From assembly GCA_028023455.1 (NCBI GenBank), contig JAQFVV010000351.1:126001-190000 (forward strand): DNA of 64,000 bases, read 5' to 3'. The stretch comes from Epiperipatus broadwayi (lineage: Eukaryota > Onychophora > Udeonychophora > Euonychophora > Peripatidae). The position numbers and the translations under genes are program-made. The notes below the pieces were generated by a model. It was not told where the DNA came from and did not search any database. It worked only from the letters and a program-made list of their open reading frames with translations. Shown here in pieces: positions 37,306 through 49,794 of the stretch. Positions within the stretch are counted from its first letter, which is position 1. Each line of letters begins with the position of its first letter.

Positions 37306-39102
37306 ATGAAAATGCATATTGAAATAGGCAAAACTCTCCATACAGTAGTGCCACTCACTGCAAGCCAGAGTAATCAATGAATACCAGAGGCTTGTGCATA
37401 AATTCCTATCTAGTGCCTAATCACTGAGTGTCCCCAGACTAGTTTCTAGCCTGTAGCTTTCATCAGTAAGGCGCTTTGGATCTGAGAGCACTGCACCTAG
37501 ATCTTAGGATCTAATGCAACCCTCTAGCAGCCACATTTTATCTCTACTTAACTACAAAACTATGAGTCTAAAACTGAATACACAATAATATTTTCAATCC
37601 AAGCTCAGTAGCTTATACAGTCATCTAGGTCTGAACTCAGTTTAATACCCATACATTTTGGTGTCTGGTTCTTAATAACCATAGCCACCACTATGCTATT
37701 AGGCAGGATTGGTATTAAACGACTAAACATCACATGAACACCATTTCTTATGCTTACTTATAACTTATTAAAACAGGCAAAACTCTCCATGCAGTAATGC
37801 CACTCAGTGCAAGCCAGAGTAATCAATGGATGCCAGAAGGCTTGTGCATAAAATCCCTATCTAGTGCCTACTCATCCAATATTCCAGACTAGTTTCTACC
37901 TTGTGGATTTCATCAGAGAGGAGCTTTGGATCTGAGAAAATTTCACCTAGATTTTAAGATCTAATGCAATCCTCTAGTAGCCACCTTTTATCTCTACTTA
38001 ACTACAAAACTATGAGTCTAAAACTGAAAACACAATAATATATTTAATCCAAGCTCAGTAGCTTATACTGTCATATAGGTCTGAACTCAGTTTAGTACCC
38101 ATACATTTTGGTTTCTTTGGTTATTTAATAACCATAGCCACCACTATCCTATTAGGCAGGATTGGTATTAAATCACTAAACATCACATGAACACCATTTC
38201 TTATGCTTACTTATAACTTATTAAAACAGGCAAAACTCTCCATGCAGTAATGCCACTCACTGCAAGCCAGAGTAATCAATGGATGCCAGAAGTCTTGTGC
38301 ATAAAATCGATATCTAGTGCCTACTCATTCAATATTCCAGACTAGTTTCTAGCTTGTGGATTTCATCAGAGAGGAGCTTTGGATCTGAGAGCACTGCACC
38401 TAGATCTTAAGATCTAATGCAACTCTCTAGTAGCCACCTCTTATCTCTACCTAACTACAAAACTATAAGTCTAAAACTGAAAACACAATAATATTTTCAA
38501 TACAAACTCAGTAGCTTATATAGTCATATAGGTTTGAACTCAGTTCAGTACCCATACATTTTGGTGGCTTTGGTTATTTAATAACCATAGTCTATTTTAA
38601 TAACAATTATGAGAAAACATAAGAAATGGTGATCATGTGATGTTTAGTGGTTTAATACCAATCCTCCCTAAAAGGATAGTGGTATCTATTGATATTGAAG
38701 AACCAAAGATGCCAACATGTATGAGTACTGAACTGAGTTCAGACATATATGACTATATAAGCTACTGAGCTTGGATTGAAAATATTATTGTGTTTTCAGT
38801 TTTAGACTCATACTTTTGTAGTTAAGTAGAGATAAAAGGTGGGGGTTGCATTAGATCCTAAGATGTAGGTGCAGTGCTCTCAGATCCAATGCTCCTCACT
38901 GACAAAGCCACAAGCTAGAAAATATTCTGGGGATATTGGATCAGTAGGCACTAGATAGGGATTTTATGTACAAACCTTCTGGCATCCAGTGATTACACTG
39001 GCTTTCACTGAGTGGCACTACTGTATGGAGAATTTTGCCTGCTTTAATAACAGTTATGAGCAAAAATAAGAAATGGTGATCATGTGATGAAAATGCATAT
39101 TG
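37306..39102. mobile_element. Family A composite: three direct ~450-bp units plus one inverted unit
   Basis: Units opening with GGCAAAACTCTCCAT start at 37327, 37776 and 38229 (spacing 449 and 453). After about 38595 the same unit runs in reverse complement to GGAGAATTTTGCC (ending at about 39038), followed by the reversed CATGATCACC flank. The outer ends are therefore inverted repeats. The composite is bounded by the 16-base direct repeat ATGAAAATGCATATTG at 37306-37321 and 39087-39102, although the first bases of the right copy could belong to the element. There is no coding frame. The mini-element at 31306-31467 and relics at 48101 and the window end are relatives. Confidence 0.85.
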
Positions 39103-40010
39103 GAAAACAAGAGTAATAAGCAGCAGTATATAATCTTCATAGACATTGTATTTATTATTATCTAAAAAAAATTACAAAAAATAAAAGATTTATGTGAAAA
39201 TTTTATATCAAAAATCTAACAAATTATATATCTAAGTATTGTGTAATAAAAAGATAAATAAATTACAAATATGATAGGATACCTCTGCAGTTTACAAATT
39301 ACTATCATAGGATACTTTTCTTAGCATTAAAGCTTTATTATGGTTACATTAAAAGACTCATTCTAAATCAATCTAGCATTTGACAAATTAAAACCAATCA
39401 AATTCAAAGCCATAGATTTAAAAGTTTTCATAAGAATTACTCCAAAGTTCTTCAATTTATACTTCACAAGTATCATTGCTGATTTGTAAAATGTGAATGA
39501 AAAAGATACTAAATAAAATAAATAATTGTAAGACTATTCGTTCAGAGGGTCACATGATATTTGAGAACTCAAAATAAAATTTAAGCACAGATGTTTTATT
39601 CAGTTGTTCAAACAGATAATTTTTTTACATTATTTATATAAAAATTGATGTGTGAAGTTTTAGCTCTTGAATTTGCCACCCTATCATTGCCCCCAACAGC
39701 TATAAAACAATAACTGGATTCTAATTACAAAACTAAATGCCATAAATCTTAAAAAGCTTCATATCTACATTAGGTATTGTAAATCTTTATATTTCACATA
39801 CACTGAGGTATGTAAAAACAAGAATTTAATTTAGAGTAATATTATCTAATTTCATTATATTTTCCAAAATCCATTTTTACCAATTGGAAAAATATTATGC
39901 ACCAACATATAGTTACTATATTTTGCAATTATTCTATATAAATTTTTCAACTCTTAAAATTTTGAAAAAAAAAATAAAATTCTTGGTCATTTGTAGACTT
40001 GAAAAATACA
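39103..40010. other. AT-rich spacer
   Basis: No gene or repeat family recognised. Confidence 0.6.
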
Positions 40011-40150
40011 TTGATATTGTATACTTCAATAACAACAATTATAATAAAAATTAATAGTTTTGACTTCTTTGTAGAAAGACTTGATATTGTATACTTCAAT
40101 AACAACAATTATAATAAAAATTAATAGTTTTGACTTCTTTGTAGAAAGAC
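40011..40150. repeat. Perfect tandem duplication of 70 bp
   Basis: 40011-40080 (starting TTGATATTGTATACTTCAAT) is repeated base for base at 40081-40150. Absence of any difference means a very recent event, or an assembly duplication. Confidence 0.95.
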
Positions 40151-42877
40151 TGTATCACCAAATTAAAAATAACTATTTAGCTTAATTTTCTGGTTGATAC
40201 AGCAATATTATTTTAATCAATCATATAACTCTTTGCATATTAACAGTTAGTTATTAATTAGTCAATATTTAAGTGCTAAACGCAAAAAATCACACAGGGG
40301 TTCTTATGATGTTTGTAGAGTGAAAATAATATTGAGTGATTATTCATTGAACTTGAGCATTACAGTTTGTTTTACCACTGTGCTAAAATATTTGGGATGA
40401 TTATTGTGAGGAAAAGCTTTGGAAGACATAACCAATCCAGATAATCATCCAATATAGGTCAGTAAATGAGTATTCAAATAGTGTTAGTTAGAGAATTAAA
40501 CAAAGATGAAAAATCTCATTTCTTCATATCTCACCTTTTTGATAATTAAAAAATGATGGATTATGACTTCTCTTTAGCTGACCTATTAAAGGCTGAGAGA
40601 AGTTATTTCTTTTTGTAGACTAGTTAAAGACGGTTTTACTTAAACTTTTTACCCAAATCTATGACAAATCTTGAATTATTGTTGCTCAAAATATTATTAA
40701 AGTTAGCCTGTTTTCAGAACCTTAATAAATTGACTATTTCAATTCTTAATGACTGATAATAAACGTAATTAGCATGAAGGATTATAAAACTATGCTGTTG
40801 TTTTTACTAATTTTAATCTTTTAGTGGTCTGGCGAGTTGTTTCAATTTTACATCCATGTGCAAATTCACATACAGACAATTATACATAGATCACATAAAT
40901 TATATTTCTAAATATACACATACTCTTTAGTGAACTGATTAACCTCTCTGTTTATACATTTATAGAAAAATCATTAATCTGTAAAACTCTTTATATTGAT
41001 AATGTTTTCTCTACTGAATTCTATTCTGGTATGTTTATAAACTTCTAAAAGGCCCCAGGCTTTTCGATGATTTGAATTATGAAAGGAAGATGTTTCATTT
41101 TCCTGCTGATAGATTTTTGTTGGCTTTTATAAAATCAGTGCTTTTCTTTCTATTTTTAAAAATGTCAATTACATAAACATATACACAGGTACAGACGTAT
41201 GAAAAAACGGTCACACACATATACTAAACATATATATTATAAAAAAATAAGTTTAACTATAAATAACTTTCTGCCCAATAAGCAAATATTAATTCATGTC
41301 AATAAATTGTGCCTCAACATATTTTGATACGAAGTCCATATGCTTAATATCTTATCTATATAGCTTTAACAGCAATGTGATAAATGATGTATGTAGTTTC
41401 TATTTTGCAGACCTCATTATAAAATCAAATTTAATAACGTTACTTCTGATTGCCATTTTCTTTTTCAAATGTTTTGATGTCTATTCTTAAGGGTTAACTA
41501 GATTTTTAACTTTAAGAAATTTTTTATGAATAGCAGCAGTAATCACAATAATTGTGATATATCCTTATATAAAAGACAGTTTTTAGTATTTAATGCAGAG
41601 ATTATTTTAAAACAAATTGCAATTCAAATACACTGCATTTTTCTAACTTTGCAGTGATTTCACAGCTAACATTATTTTCTATATTAGTAAATTGACCCAC
41701 TTGTCTTGGGATACTTGATTTAAACCATTGAACTGATTCAAAAGTTGTAGACATTAATGTGTTGCTTAATTAGGTAACAACAACTTGATTCCACTTAAGC
41801 ATAAATAAATCTGATATTTTTTTTGCCCATAATTTATGAAAGGAACTTCCACTTCTAATAACATACTTCTTATTTTCTTTCTAGGATTATATCTTTTAAC
41901 AATATCTGTAGCATATGTTTCCCAAAATATAATGCTAATATTGTTGGTGTTTTTGTTATTTTATCCAACATGAATATTAGAATATATGATAAATAAATAT
42001 GTTTTAATAACCTAAATAAAATGTAATTGTTTTAAAGAATTTATCATTTAATCCATGACAAATTAGTCTTCAATTCTACTGTAAATTAGTTTTGTATATA
42101 TTTTTCCATATGATAAATGGGGACTTCAAAACTGATTCACAATATGTTGCTTTCTATTTTTATCTTTCAATAATTCAGCAAAAAAAAAAAAGCAACCATA
42201 AAATCTAATTGAGCACATTACCAAAAATGGATTATTACATCAATTTTTTTTAAAAGATGAAAATTTTGTTAATGTTATACAGGTGCAGACAATATTAATA
42301 ATTATTTTATTTAATGACTACTAGAGATCGCATTCTTTTGAATAGAATATTATTTATTATATAAAAATTAAAATTAGCATTACTATTATAGTGATAAATC
42401 CTATACTGTACTGAATTAGTTATGGATGAAGCTATGGGTTTTCTTAAATATATTAACAGATTATAATTCATGAAAGCTTTTGGGAACAGCCATGTAAAAT
42501 ATTAACATATATATGTGTATATATAATTATTGATGTTTCAGAAAAATAATATTTTTCTTTAACTGGTTAAGGTGTTATTATATGGTTATTGCAAAGATAT
42601 TGAAACATGTAAACAATTATTTAGGAATTGTATAAAGAAATGAAAATTGTGAAATAACAAAGAATGGGAATTAAACTTGAATTAAAGTAGATAATCAATT
42701 AGATTCAAATTTAGTTGATAGTTTTTACTTATTTATGTGAAATAAAAAAACTCTTCCAATATTATAAAAATAGAAATGCATCAAATTAAAATGCCAAAAA
42801 AGAAACAAATTATTAGATATGCATTCATTCTATAACAAGAATTACAGAAAACAGTAGGAATTATGTTAAAATCCTGC
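40151..42877. other. AT-rich spacer
   Basis: No gene or repeat family is supported over 2.7 kb. Confidence 0.6.
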
Positions 42878-43002
42878 AACAATAAATATTTTTGTCAAGT
42901 GTTGGTGTCCTAGTGGTCAGCATAGCTGCCTTCCAAGCAGCTGGCCCAGATTTGCTTCCTGGTCAACACATTTGACATGTATAAAAAAACAATAAATATT
43001 TT
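42878..43002 (+). mobile_element. tRNA-Gly-derived short SINE, second copy
   Basis: The tRNA-like body (42899-42970) keeps a pairing acceptor stem (GTGTTGG with TCAACAC) and the anticodon loop CTTCCAA (TCC). Its T-arm is eroded (CCCAGATTTGCTTCCTGG, so the B-box is damaged). It is followed by TTTGACATGTA and an A-run. The 15-base direct repeat AACAATAAATATTTT at 42878-42892 and 42988-43002 is a clear target-site duplication. The tail and several non-consensus tRNA positions (CCTAG, GCTTCC) are shared with 15839-15926, so both belong to one family. Confidence 0.85.
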
Positions 43003-44019
43003 CAACAGATCAAAAATTATTAATATTGTAATAAAGTCTAAAAATGTAATGCTTTTTGAAGCTCATAAAATCTGAGTTTCCATATGAAGTGTGATAGGCC
43101 ACACATATACAAATAAATAATCACATGAGTGTTAAACAAAATAAGCACATTAATGCAGTAAATATCATTCATTATCTTCAGTATGGGTTTCATACAGATT
43201 TCTTCAAAATAAAAGTTACACCCAAACACAATGATCATCTCAAAAATGTTTAGATACCATAGAGATTTTGGAAAGACTAAATGGTATTAATAAATGTAGT
43301 AAAACAGAGAAATTATTATTTATATGGAAAGTTTCTTTACACAAATGAATAGAAACCTTCAACTAAATTTTAATATAAATGTCCAATACTCAAGACCTAA
43401 AGTTTAATTCTTATTTGATTATTATTATTATTTCGAGGGGGGGGGGATATCTTTAACTTATTCTCTAATTTCATGTGTTGTAATTTTTTCACAAATTTTA
43501 ATTAACTTCTTACAACTTTCATATGTTTTTGCACAACCATGTTTTTTTGAATTATAATGCATCTTTTCTAATAAAAAACTTCAATTTATATATATATACT
43601 CCATGTGTATAATAAATGCTTCATAAAAATAATTACTTAAAATTCAAATTTTCTCTCTCACTCTTTTTAAGTAAAATTAAAATGTTGATATTGAAGCGAT
43701 CAGTGTGTATGCACACACAGAGCTTCATGTTAGTTGTTGAAAATAGTATACGTCTATAGATTTTTAAAGCTCAAATATCTAATTTTTCATTTTCTTTTGT
43801 TTGATTAAGGGGATAATATACAGATGCATGTGTGTGTCTTGGTGAATAAGAGGGCTCATATGTATATATGTCTTGTTTCATTGAAATTCATTTTTTATAT
43901 ATATTTAGAAAGAAAAATATATATCCTTTGTCTTATATATTTGTCCTAAAAGGTGATTCTTTCCTTGCGAATAACATTTTGATGGTTCTGTTTTTTCTTA
44001 AACATTCCGAAAGATGTTA
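43003..44019. other. AT-rich spacer with a 10-G run
   Basis: A run of ten G lies at 43437-43446 after an (ATT)n stretch. No gene is recognised. Confidence 0.55.
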
Positions 44020-44174
44020 CATGGAAGTGTTAATTTATTTTCTCATCTTTAAGGCCATTAAAAGGCAATTAAGATTTTCATACCTTGGTGTAATCTTAAC
44101 AGGATTGTGTCAACTGTTTTAGATCAAAGATCAGCTAGTTGCATGGAAGTGTTGAATTATTTTCTCATCTTTAA
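44020..44174 (+). repeat. Local direct repeat of 33 bp
   Basis: CATGGAAGTGTTAATTTATT and onward (44020-44052) recurs at 44142-44174 with two or three changes. The adjoining TTTAGATCAAAGATCA (about 44119) and TTTAAATCAAAGATCA (about 44181) are also copies, so a ~120-base segment with rearrangement was duplicated. Confidence 0.75.
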
Positions 44175-46641
44175 ACTGATTTAAATCAAAGATCAATCCT
44201 GTGGTCTGTTTTCATTTCTAACCAAGGCAGTTATAGTATAGGTGTTAAAAAAATATAGGAGACAAAGAGTTGCTTAGCAATGGTTTTTATAAATACTGGG
44301 CTAAATTTTCGAGAGGGGTTAGTCAAAGAAAAAGAATCAAGACTGTTAAAGCCAAGCAGTGAAAGAATAAAAATAAAGTTGTTGGCAGTGAAAAAAGTTT
44401 TTTTTAAGGCAAAAAGGTTTTTAAGAGTCAAAGTGACTCTCTCTCTAAAGGACCATTTGACTACATTTAAGCAGAAAATAGATCCTTGCTATGATCTGTG
44501 AGTAGGACAAAGTTTACCTTTCCCTTTCTCTGAAAAATCTCCAGAAAAATACATCTAAAGAAGGGAAAAATCCAATTGATCCCATGCATGTGCCAGAAAG
44601 AAAATGGAAAACCAACTTCAAAGCCAGTCTATCCTGAGTCCAGTAAAGCCCAAGGTTGATCCTGACAATGAATGAACCAGTAGGAAAATATCTGTCTCAA
44701 TTAAAGTGACACAGTAATCCATCGCAAGTATAAACTTTCAATCTTTACAAATATTTATATCTTAAAAATGCCTTTTATAAAAACTTGAGAACATTTAATT
44801 TCCCCAGATTTATAAAATTCGTAAAAGACTATCTTAAAAAAAATGTGTTTCAAAAGGACAGTTATATATACATGAGTATTTTACTTTTTTTTAATTATTG
44901 TTTTTAACAAGTCAATTTGAATTATAACTAGACTACTTATTAATGGTTAAAAAAAAGAGAGTGTAATTTATAATTCTAAGTTGAACAAAAGATTATTATA
45001 GAATCGATAAATACAGCTTTTATATGTTTTATTTTGAGATATGCCGATATATGCCAATCTAGTCAAGTACGGCGACAAATGATATTGTATATTAAACCAA
45101 TTTATGTATAAATTTTTTTGCTTTATCCCGAATCTAAAGTGGGAAAGGGGTAATGATTTTTATAATGGTAAACTAAGAAACAGTCAAAGTTAAATTTCTT
45201 AAATCGTGGCTTAGTTAAAAATGTCATTTATTTAATAAAAAAAAAAAAGGGGGAGAGAGAGAAAAGAAATCAAATATCTGTATAAAAAAATCCACCCTCT
45301 TCCCGTATATGCATAATCACAGTACCTAGGTAAAGAAATTTAAAATATAAATGAGTGTTAAAATTGTTTTATTTGATTCTTTGTGACAATTAAAAAATAA
45401 AATAATATATATATATATATGCGTTTATTTAAGTGTAGAAATATATAAAAAAAATAATAATGATAGTGCTTCTTTTTTAAATATAAAAGGGGCAATATTA
45501 CTTATTGCAAAGATATGTATTCATCTCACTCTATATATATATATATTTAGTGATGCATGCATTTGGGGAAAGAAATATCTCAGCAGTAGTATTTTTTTGC
45601 CTCTAGGATTTTATGGTTAAAATTTATATTTGAAACACTTGGGCATTTTACAGCCTATAAGATATGGTTGTCTTAAATTTTTCCATTATTACTTATTAAA
45701 TACAGGTTTAGGAAAATATCTATGCAGATATAAGTTAATGCTTTTAATGGGCAAATATATCAGTGGCTTAATAGATTGATCTGTGCCTATATGGCTTTTA
45801 ATAAAGAATAGATGTTGAGTATGCTATGCGGACTGCCAGATGGATATTTTACTGGTCCTGGCAATACGAGATAGCCATGGTTTTCTTTGAGCCGATGAAT
45901 GGGTAGACTCTATAACGATAGGGATTCAAAGCCTACACTCTATTATTTCCTACACAAGCCAAGCTGAATGCGGATGTGTTATTATAGGAACATATATATA
46001 TTACTGCTCGACAAATGAGATTGGTCCATGTTTTGCCAATGCTAATAATATAGCCAGCACAAGATTCAAACCCAGACGCCACTGAATGCTGTAATTAGAT
46101 TTCTTAATCATACCTGTTGTTAATACTGTATGAAATAAATAAACCATATTTATCATATAACTATTAATAATAAAGGGAGCTAAAATTATGCTTTGGTCCA
46201 TAACTCCTTCTGGAAATACTAACAGTAAAATATAATAATAATAAATATATATATATATTTAACTTCCCCTATGTATGTAAACACACGCATAAATTTATTA
46301 TATGTATCTATTTGGCCTCTAACTTAATATAACCAGTATTGTGTTTGCTTTCCAAAATTGGCATATTAATTTTATGGTGGCATATTTCTTGATAAAATAT
46401 TATCATTCTCAATATAAAAATTTGTTTTATGCTGACACTTAACAATACTGATTATTTACTATGTGTGTAACTATCATTTCTGGTTAATTTATAATTATTG
46501 TTTTGATACACAATTGTTGTTGTCATGAACTCCAGTATGACTTCATTATGATGCACACACACTTCTAATACTGATGTTCATTATTGTAATTGTTATATTT
46601 AATAGTTCATAATCTTTGTTGTCATTATTGACAGGTGACTT
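44175..46641. other. Spacer with two less AT-rich patches
   Basis: 44280-44700 is less AT-rich and open on the plus strand for 73 codons from 44280, but the Lys-rich translation has no recognisable domain. 45830-46110 is GC-richer with B-box-like GATTCAAACCC (about 46055) and GGGATTCAAAGCC (about 45922), possibly an old tRNA-derived retroposon. No partner copy was found. (AT)n runs occur near 45405 and 45531. Confidence 0.4.
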
Positions 46642-46890
46642 CTTTATAAAAATCATACATTTATCCTAGTGATATCTAAATACCGTATTTTTGTAAATAA
46701 CTTATGTTTGAATATTGTAATTCTCGGTAAAATCATATATTTATCCTAGTGATATCTAAATACTGTACCTTTATAAATAACTTATGGTTGAATATTGTAA
46801 TTCTTTATAAAAAATCATATATTTATCCTAGTGATATCTAAATTCTGTACCATTAGCAATAACTGATAGTCAAACATTGTAATTATGATT
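46642..46890 (+). repeat. Three tandem ~80-bp units
   Basis: The core TTATCCTAGTGATATCTAAA starts at 46661, 46741 and 46823. It is followed in each by an ATACYGTA-like stretch, AAATAACTTATG or a variant, then TGTAATTCT. The third unit is the most diverged. Confidence 0.9.
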
Positions 46891-47159
46891 TTTTTTTTGT
46901 TTAAATGTAACCCCATACATGGAGTATAATAAGATCCAAACATGGTTATTATTATTTATATTTTCTAATGAATTATGTTAATAAATTGTATATATCTATA
47001 CTGTTGTCATGTCATTCCCTGGTTCATCATATCCACTCAACCACATCCACACTTGATTAAATCATATATGTATGTATCCAAAACCTATGAAATATTAAAA
47101 AAATAATATTTTGAGCCATATCGAAGTATTTAGTGCATATCTTAGGTTAAATTAATAAA

Positions 47160-47413
47160 GTCTAGTGCATGACAGGCTAAGTTCGAATTGAGAGTCCTTG
47201 TTTCTACCCTGACCACTGGGATCGAAGAAAAACGATGACCATTAGTAGCATCAGGAGCGTTGGTTGGATAGTGGAGATTTTGGAGGACTGGCAAATAGGT
47301 TAAAGCTTAGTACTGTTCCGCGACTACCATATCCCAAACATACTGGGTTGAAGTACTTTTGCTAGGTCTCTGAATCCTGTTGGCTGATCACACAATTCTG
47401 ACTGTTACAATAT
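47160..47413 (+). mobile_element. SINE-like retroposon, plus orientation
   Basis: Balanced-composition segment sharing ordered blocks with the minus-strand copy at 15967-16200: GCAAATAGGTTA at 47291-47302, TTGAAGTACTTTTGCT at about 47350, and a 3' end TGATCACACAATTCTGACTG followed by TTACAATAT. The head contains a B-box-like AGTTCGAATT (about 47181), consistent with a tRNA-derived SINE. No reading frame and no clear target-site duplication. Confidence 0.7.
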
Positions 47414-48100
47414 CTTAAGTAAAATTAAAATGTTAAACAATAAAAATTTAAAAATTGCAAATTATTCAATAGTAGTATTCGTTCATTTAAAGTAAAACTT
47501 TATCCAGAAATGCAATAAGTGCAAATATTTGAGGTTATAATAAAAGAAGGAAATTTATTTTAAAATCACTTCTATTGTTACATTTTTTTTTTTTAATTTC
47601 TCAAGATAATAAAATTAAATTCAATTAACGATTTATCATTCTTTTTGATTATGGAGAAAAGACAAACATTTTTTAGGACCACCAACTAATATTTTTACTT
47701 ATTTAAGCATAGTACATAAAATTTATTATATCATTATGCGATCTTGTTTCAAATTTCCTTTATAAAGCTTAGCAACTCATATATTTGAATAACCATATCT
47801 TGTGAATATTCTTACCAAAATATATTTTTATTATATAAATGAAATAATTTGGATTTACTAATTTTTTGTTAAAACTAAGAAGGCTTTTAATATAGTATCA
47901 ATCATTTGTTAGGTATACATAATATCATTAGAATAGTAAATGTTTTATTTTATTAAATAGTTAGTGAATGAATTATAATATATCAAATATATAAGATCAT
48001 AGAACTTTAAAATGGATCAATCTCTCAAATTATATTGATCTTGGTCCTTTTATCTACAAAATTCACAGATAGCCTCAGAGCTGAATTAGAAAAAAAACTA
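47414..48100. other. AT-rich spacer
   Basis: Nothing recognised. Confidence 0.55.
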
Positions 48101-48290
48101 AAACATCACATGATCACCATTTTTTATGCTTACACAAGCTGTTAAAACAATAGTAAATATAGATGCTAGTTTGGAAATATTGGATGAGTAAGCACTAGAT
48201 AATGATTTTGATGTACAAACCTTCTAGCATCCATTGATTGCATTGGTAGTACTACTGTTTGAAGATATATGCTACTGTTTTTTAACTAAA
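48101..48290. repeat. Family A relic
   Basis: Begins CATCACATGATCACCATTTT like the left flank of the 31-kb mini-element, then continues TGCTAGTTTGGAAATATTGG ATGAGTAAGCACTAGATAAT-like and CTTCTAGCATCCATTGATTG, as in the reversed family A unit. The inverted arms are eroded. An old, mutated copy. Confidence 0.75.
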
Positions 48291-49417
48291 TCAGAAATGA
48301 AAAATGAAATGAACATTAGCAGGGCTATTAGGCAAATAAAATGTAAATTTTAATAAAATTGCGAGATATGTATTTTATGAAATAAATTTAAATCCTATGA
48401 AATTACAATGTGAATTAATATGTTATCTTTTCTTTACACGATTAAACAAAATACAAGGTAAAAAAATAAATGTTTAAGCCTTAAATGATATTACTGAAAT
48501 TTTTTTTTTACTGTTACCATAAATGATTTTATCTTATGTTGGCAATAAAAAGTATATTTAAAACAAATTAAGACCAACATAATAAGCAAACAAACTGAGA
48601 TACTTAAGTCAGGTGAAGCAAAGTCAGATATATCTTTTGACAATTTAACTTTATTAACTCTGAATTTAAAAGTGTTAACCTAAGAAGTATAATAGTGCAA
48701 TATGCAAGTAAAAACTACATTAAAATTTTTTACCTTAGTGATCTGGTACAGGAATAACAAAGAAAAGTCTTCAAATTTATTAAAACTTGGCAATAAATTT
48801 ATCAAATTTATAATTCAATATTGACTTGGAGATAATAATACAAATTCTGAAGAAGGTTTTTGAAACACTTTGACAATAGAAGACAATGTTCACATTATAA
48901 TTAGTTATTATAAAAAAATATTCATGTATTGAACAATAGATATTCTTGATATTTGAAAATCTTCAAGTAGGTTGACAATATGCAATGTTAGCAATAAAGA
49001 TTGAAAAATAAAAAAAAACCATATCATATACAATTTTAGAGGTCTATATAGAATATTGGATGGAAGTTTTCAATTTTTAATAAAAATGCCTGTGTCAATT
49101 GCAAAACAGAAGCTGAGTCTAGAAAAAAGCCTTTACTTGAGGCTGCAATGCGGTAGATTTCATCTAGTATTTAATGCTGTGTTTCTATTCATGAAATAGC
49201 TTTTAATGATTAGCATTATGAACAAATATTTTGGTAATAGAATTTGCAAAGATAAGAGATACTATTAATCATCTTGATCGAAAATAGATTTAAAATTAAT
49301 TTCTATTTAGTAGTAGTTAATTAAATTCATTTATCTAAGAGAGAGTAACTTTCCAGTATTAGTAATAAAGCAAGGACTACCTTTGATTGTAATTAAATAA
49401 AAGGATATGACTTTATT
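48291..49417. other. AT-rich spacer
   Basis: No gene or repeat recognised. Confidence 0.55.
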
Positions 49418-49545
49418 GTTCAGGAATTCATAAGGAATTTGAGTACCAAACCTGCAAATGCTAGAATCAATCCCAGGAACCCTCCTGATACCAAATGCAC
49501 ACTTCTGGCATTTGAATTTCTTATGAACTCTTAAGAAATAAAGAC
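49418..49545. repeat. Interspersed repeat B, copy 3, as a hairpin
   Basis: TTCAGGAATTCATAAGGAAT (about 49420) is mirrored by TTGAATTTCTTATGAACTCT (about 49515), so copy 3 is an inverted pair around a ~75-base centre. The left half also matches 32158 and 35565 through AGAATCAATCCCAGGAA. Confidence 0.65.
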
Positions 49546-49770
49546 ATTAGTATTTTTTATTGTAATTTATAGTAAGAAATAAATAACTTTGATAATAGAA
49601 TGGTTGGAATTATTTGAGAGTAATATGAATACAAATTTGGGAATCAGTATTAGTGAGAGTGATGTGTTTTTGTTTGTTAGATTGCAGAATTGATTTATGT
49701 GGATTTATTATGCAGAAAATCACATTATTTCTGTGTGAGAGTTATTTATTTTTTTTGCTAATGAAGCTGT
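49546..49770. other. Short AT-rich spacer
   Basis: Nothing recognised apart from T-runs. An (AT)n run at 49773-49794 directly abuts the satellite. Confidence 0.5.
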
Positions 49771-49794
49771 GCATATATATATATATATATATAT

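Noticed and set aside
42899-42970. Functional tRNA-Gly gene
   Set aside because: The T-arm and B-box are eroded, and target-site duplications and an A-tail show a retroposed copy.
43868-44122. Plus-strand 84-codon hydrophobic frame
   Set aside because: It looks membrane-like only because AT-rich codons give Phe, Ile and Leu; part of it is a local duplication and no family motif is seen.
44280-44501. Plus-strand 73-codon basic frame
   Set aside because: Lys-rich translation of A-rich sequence, overlapped by an equally long antisense frame; no conserved domain.
45915-46075. tRNA-like B-boxes suggesting a SINE
   Set aside because: Only single boxes without a matching A-box or partner copy; left as a note.
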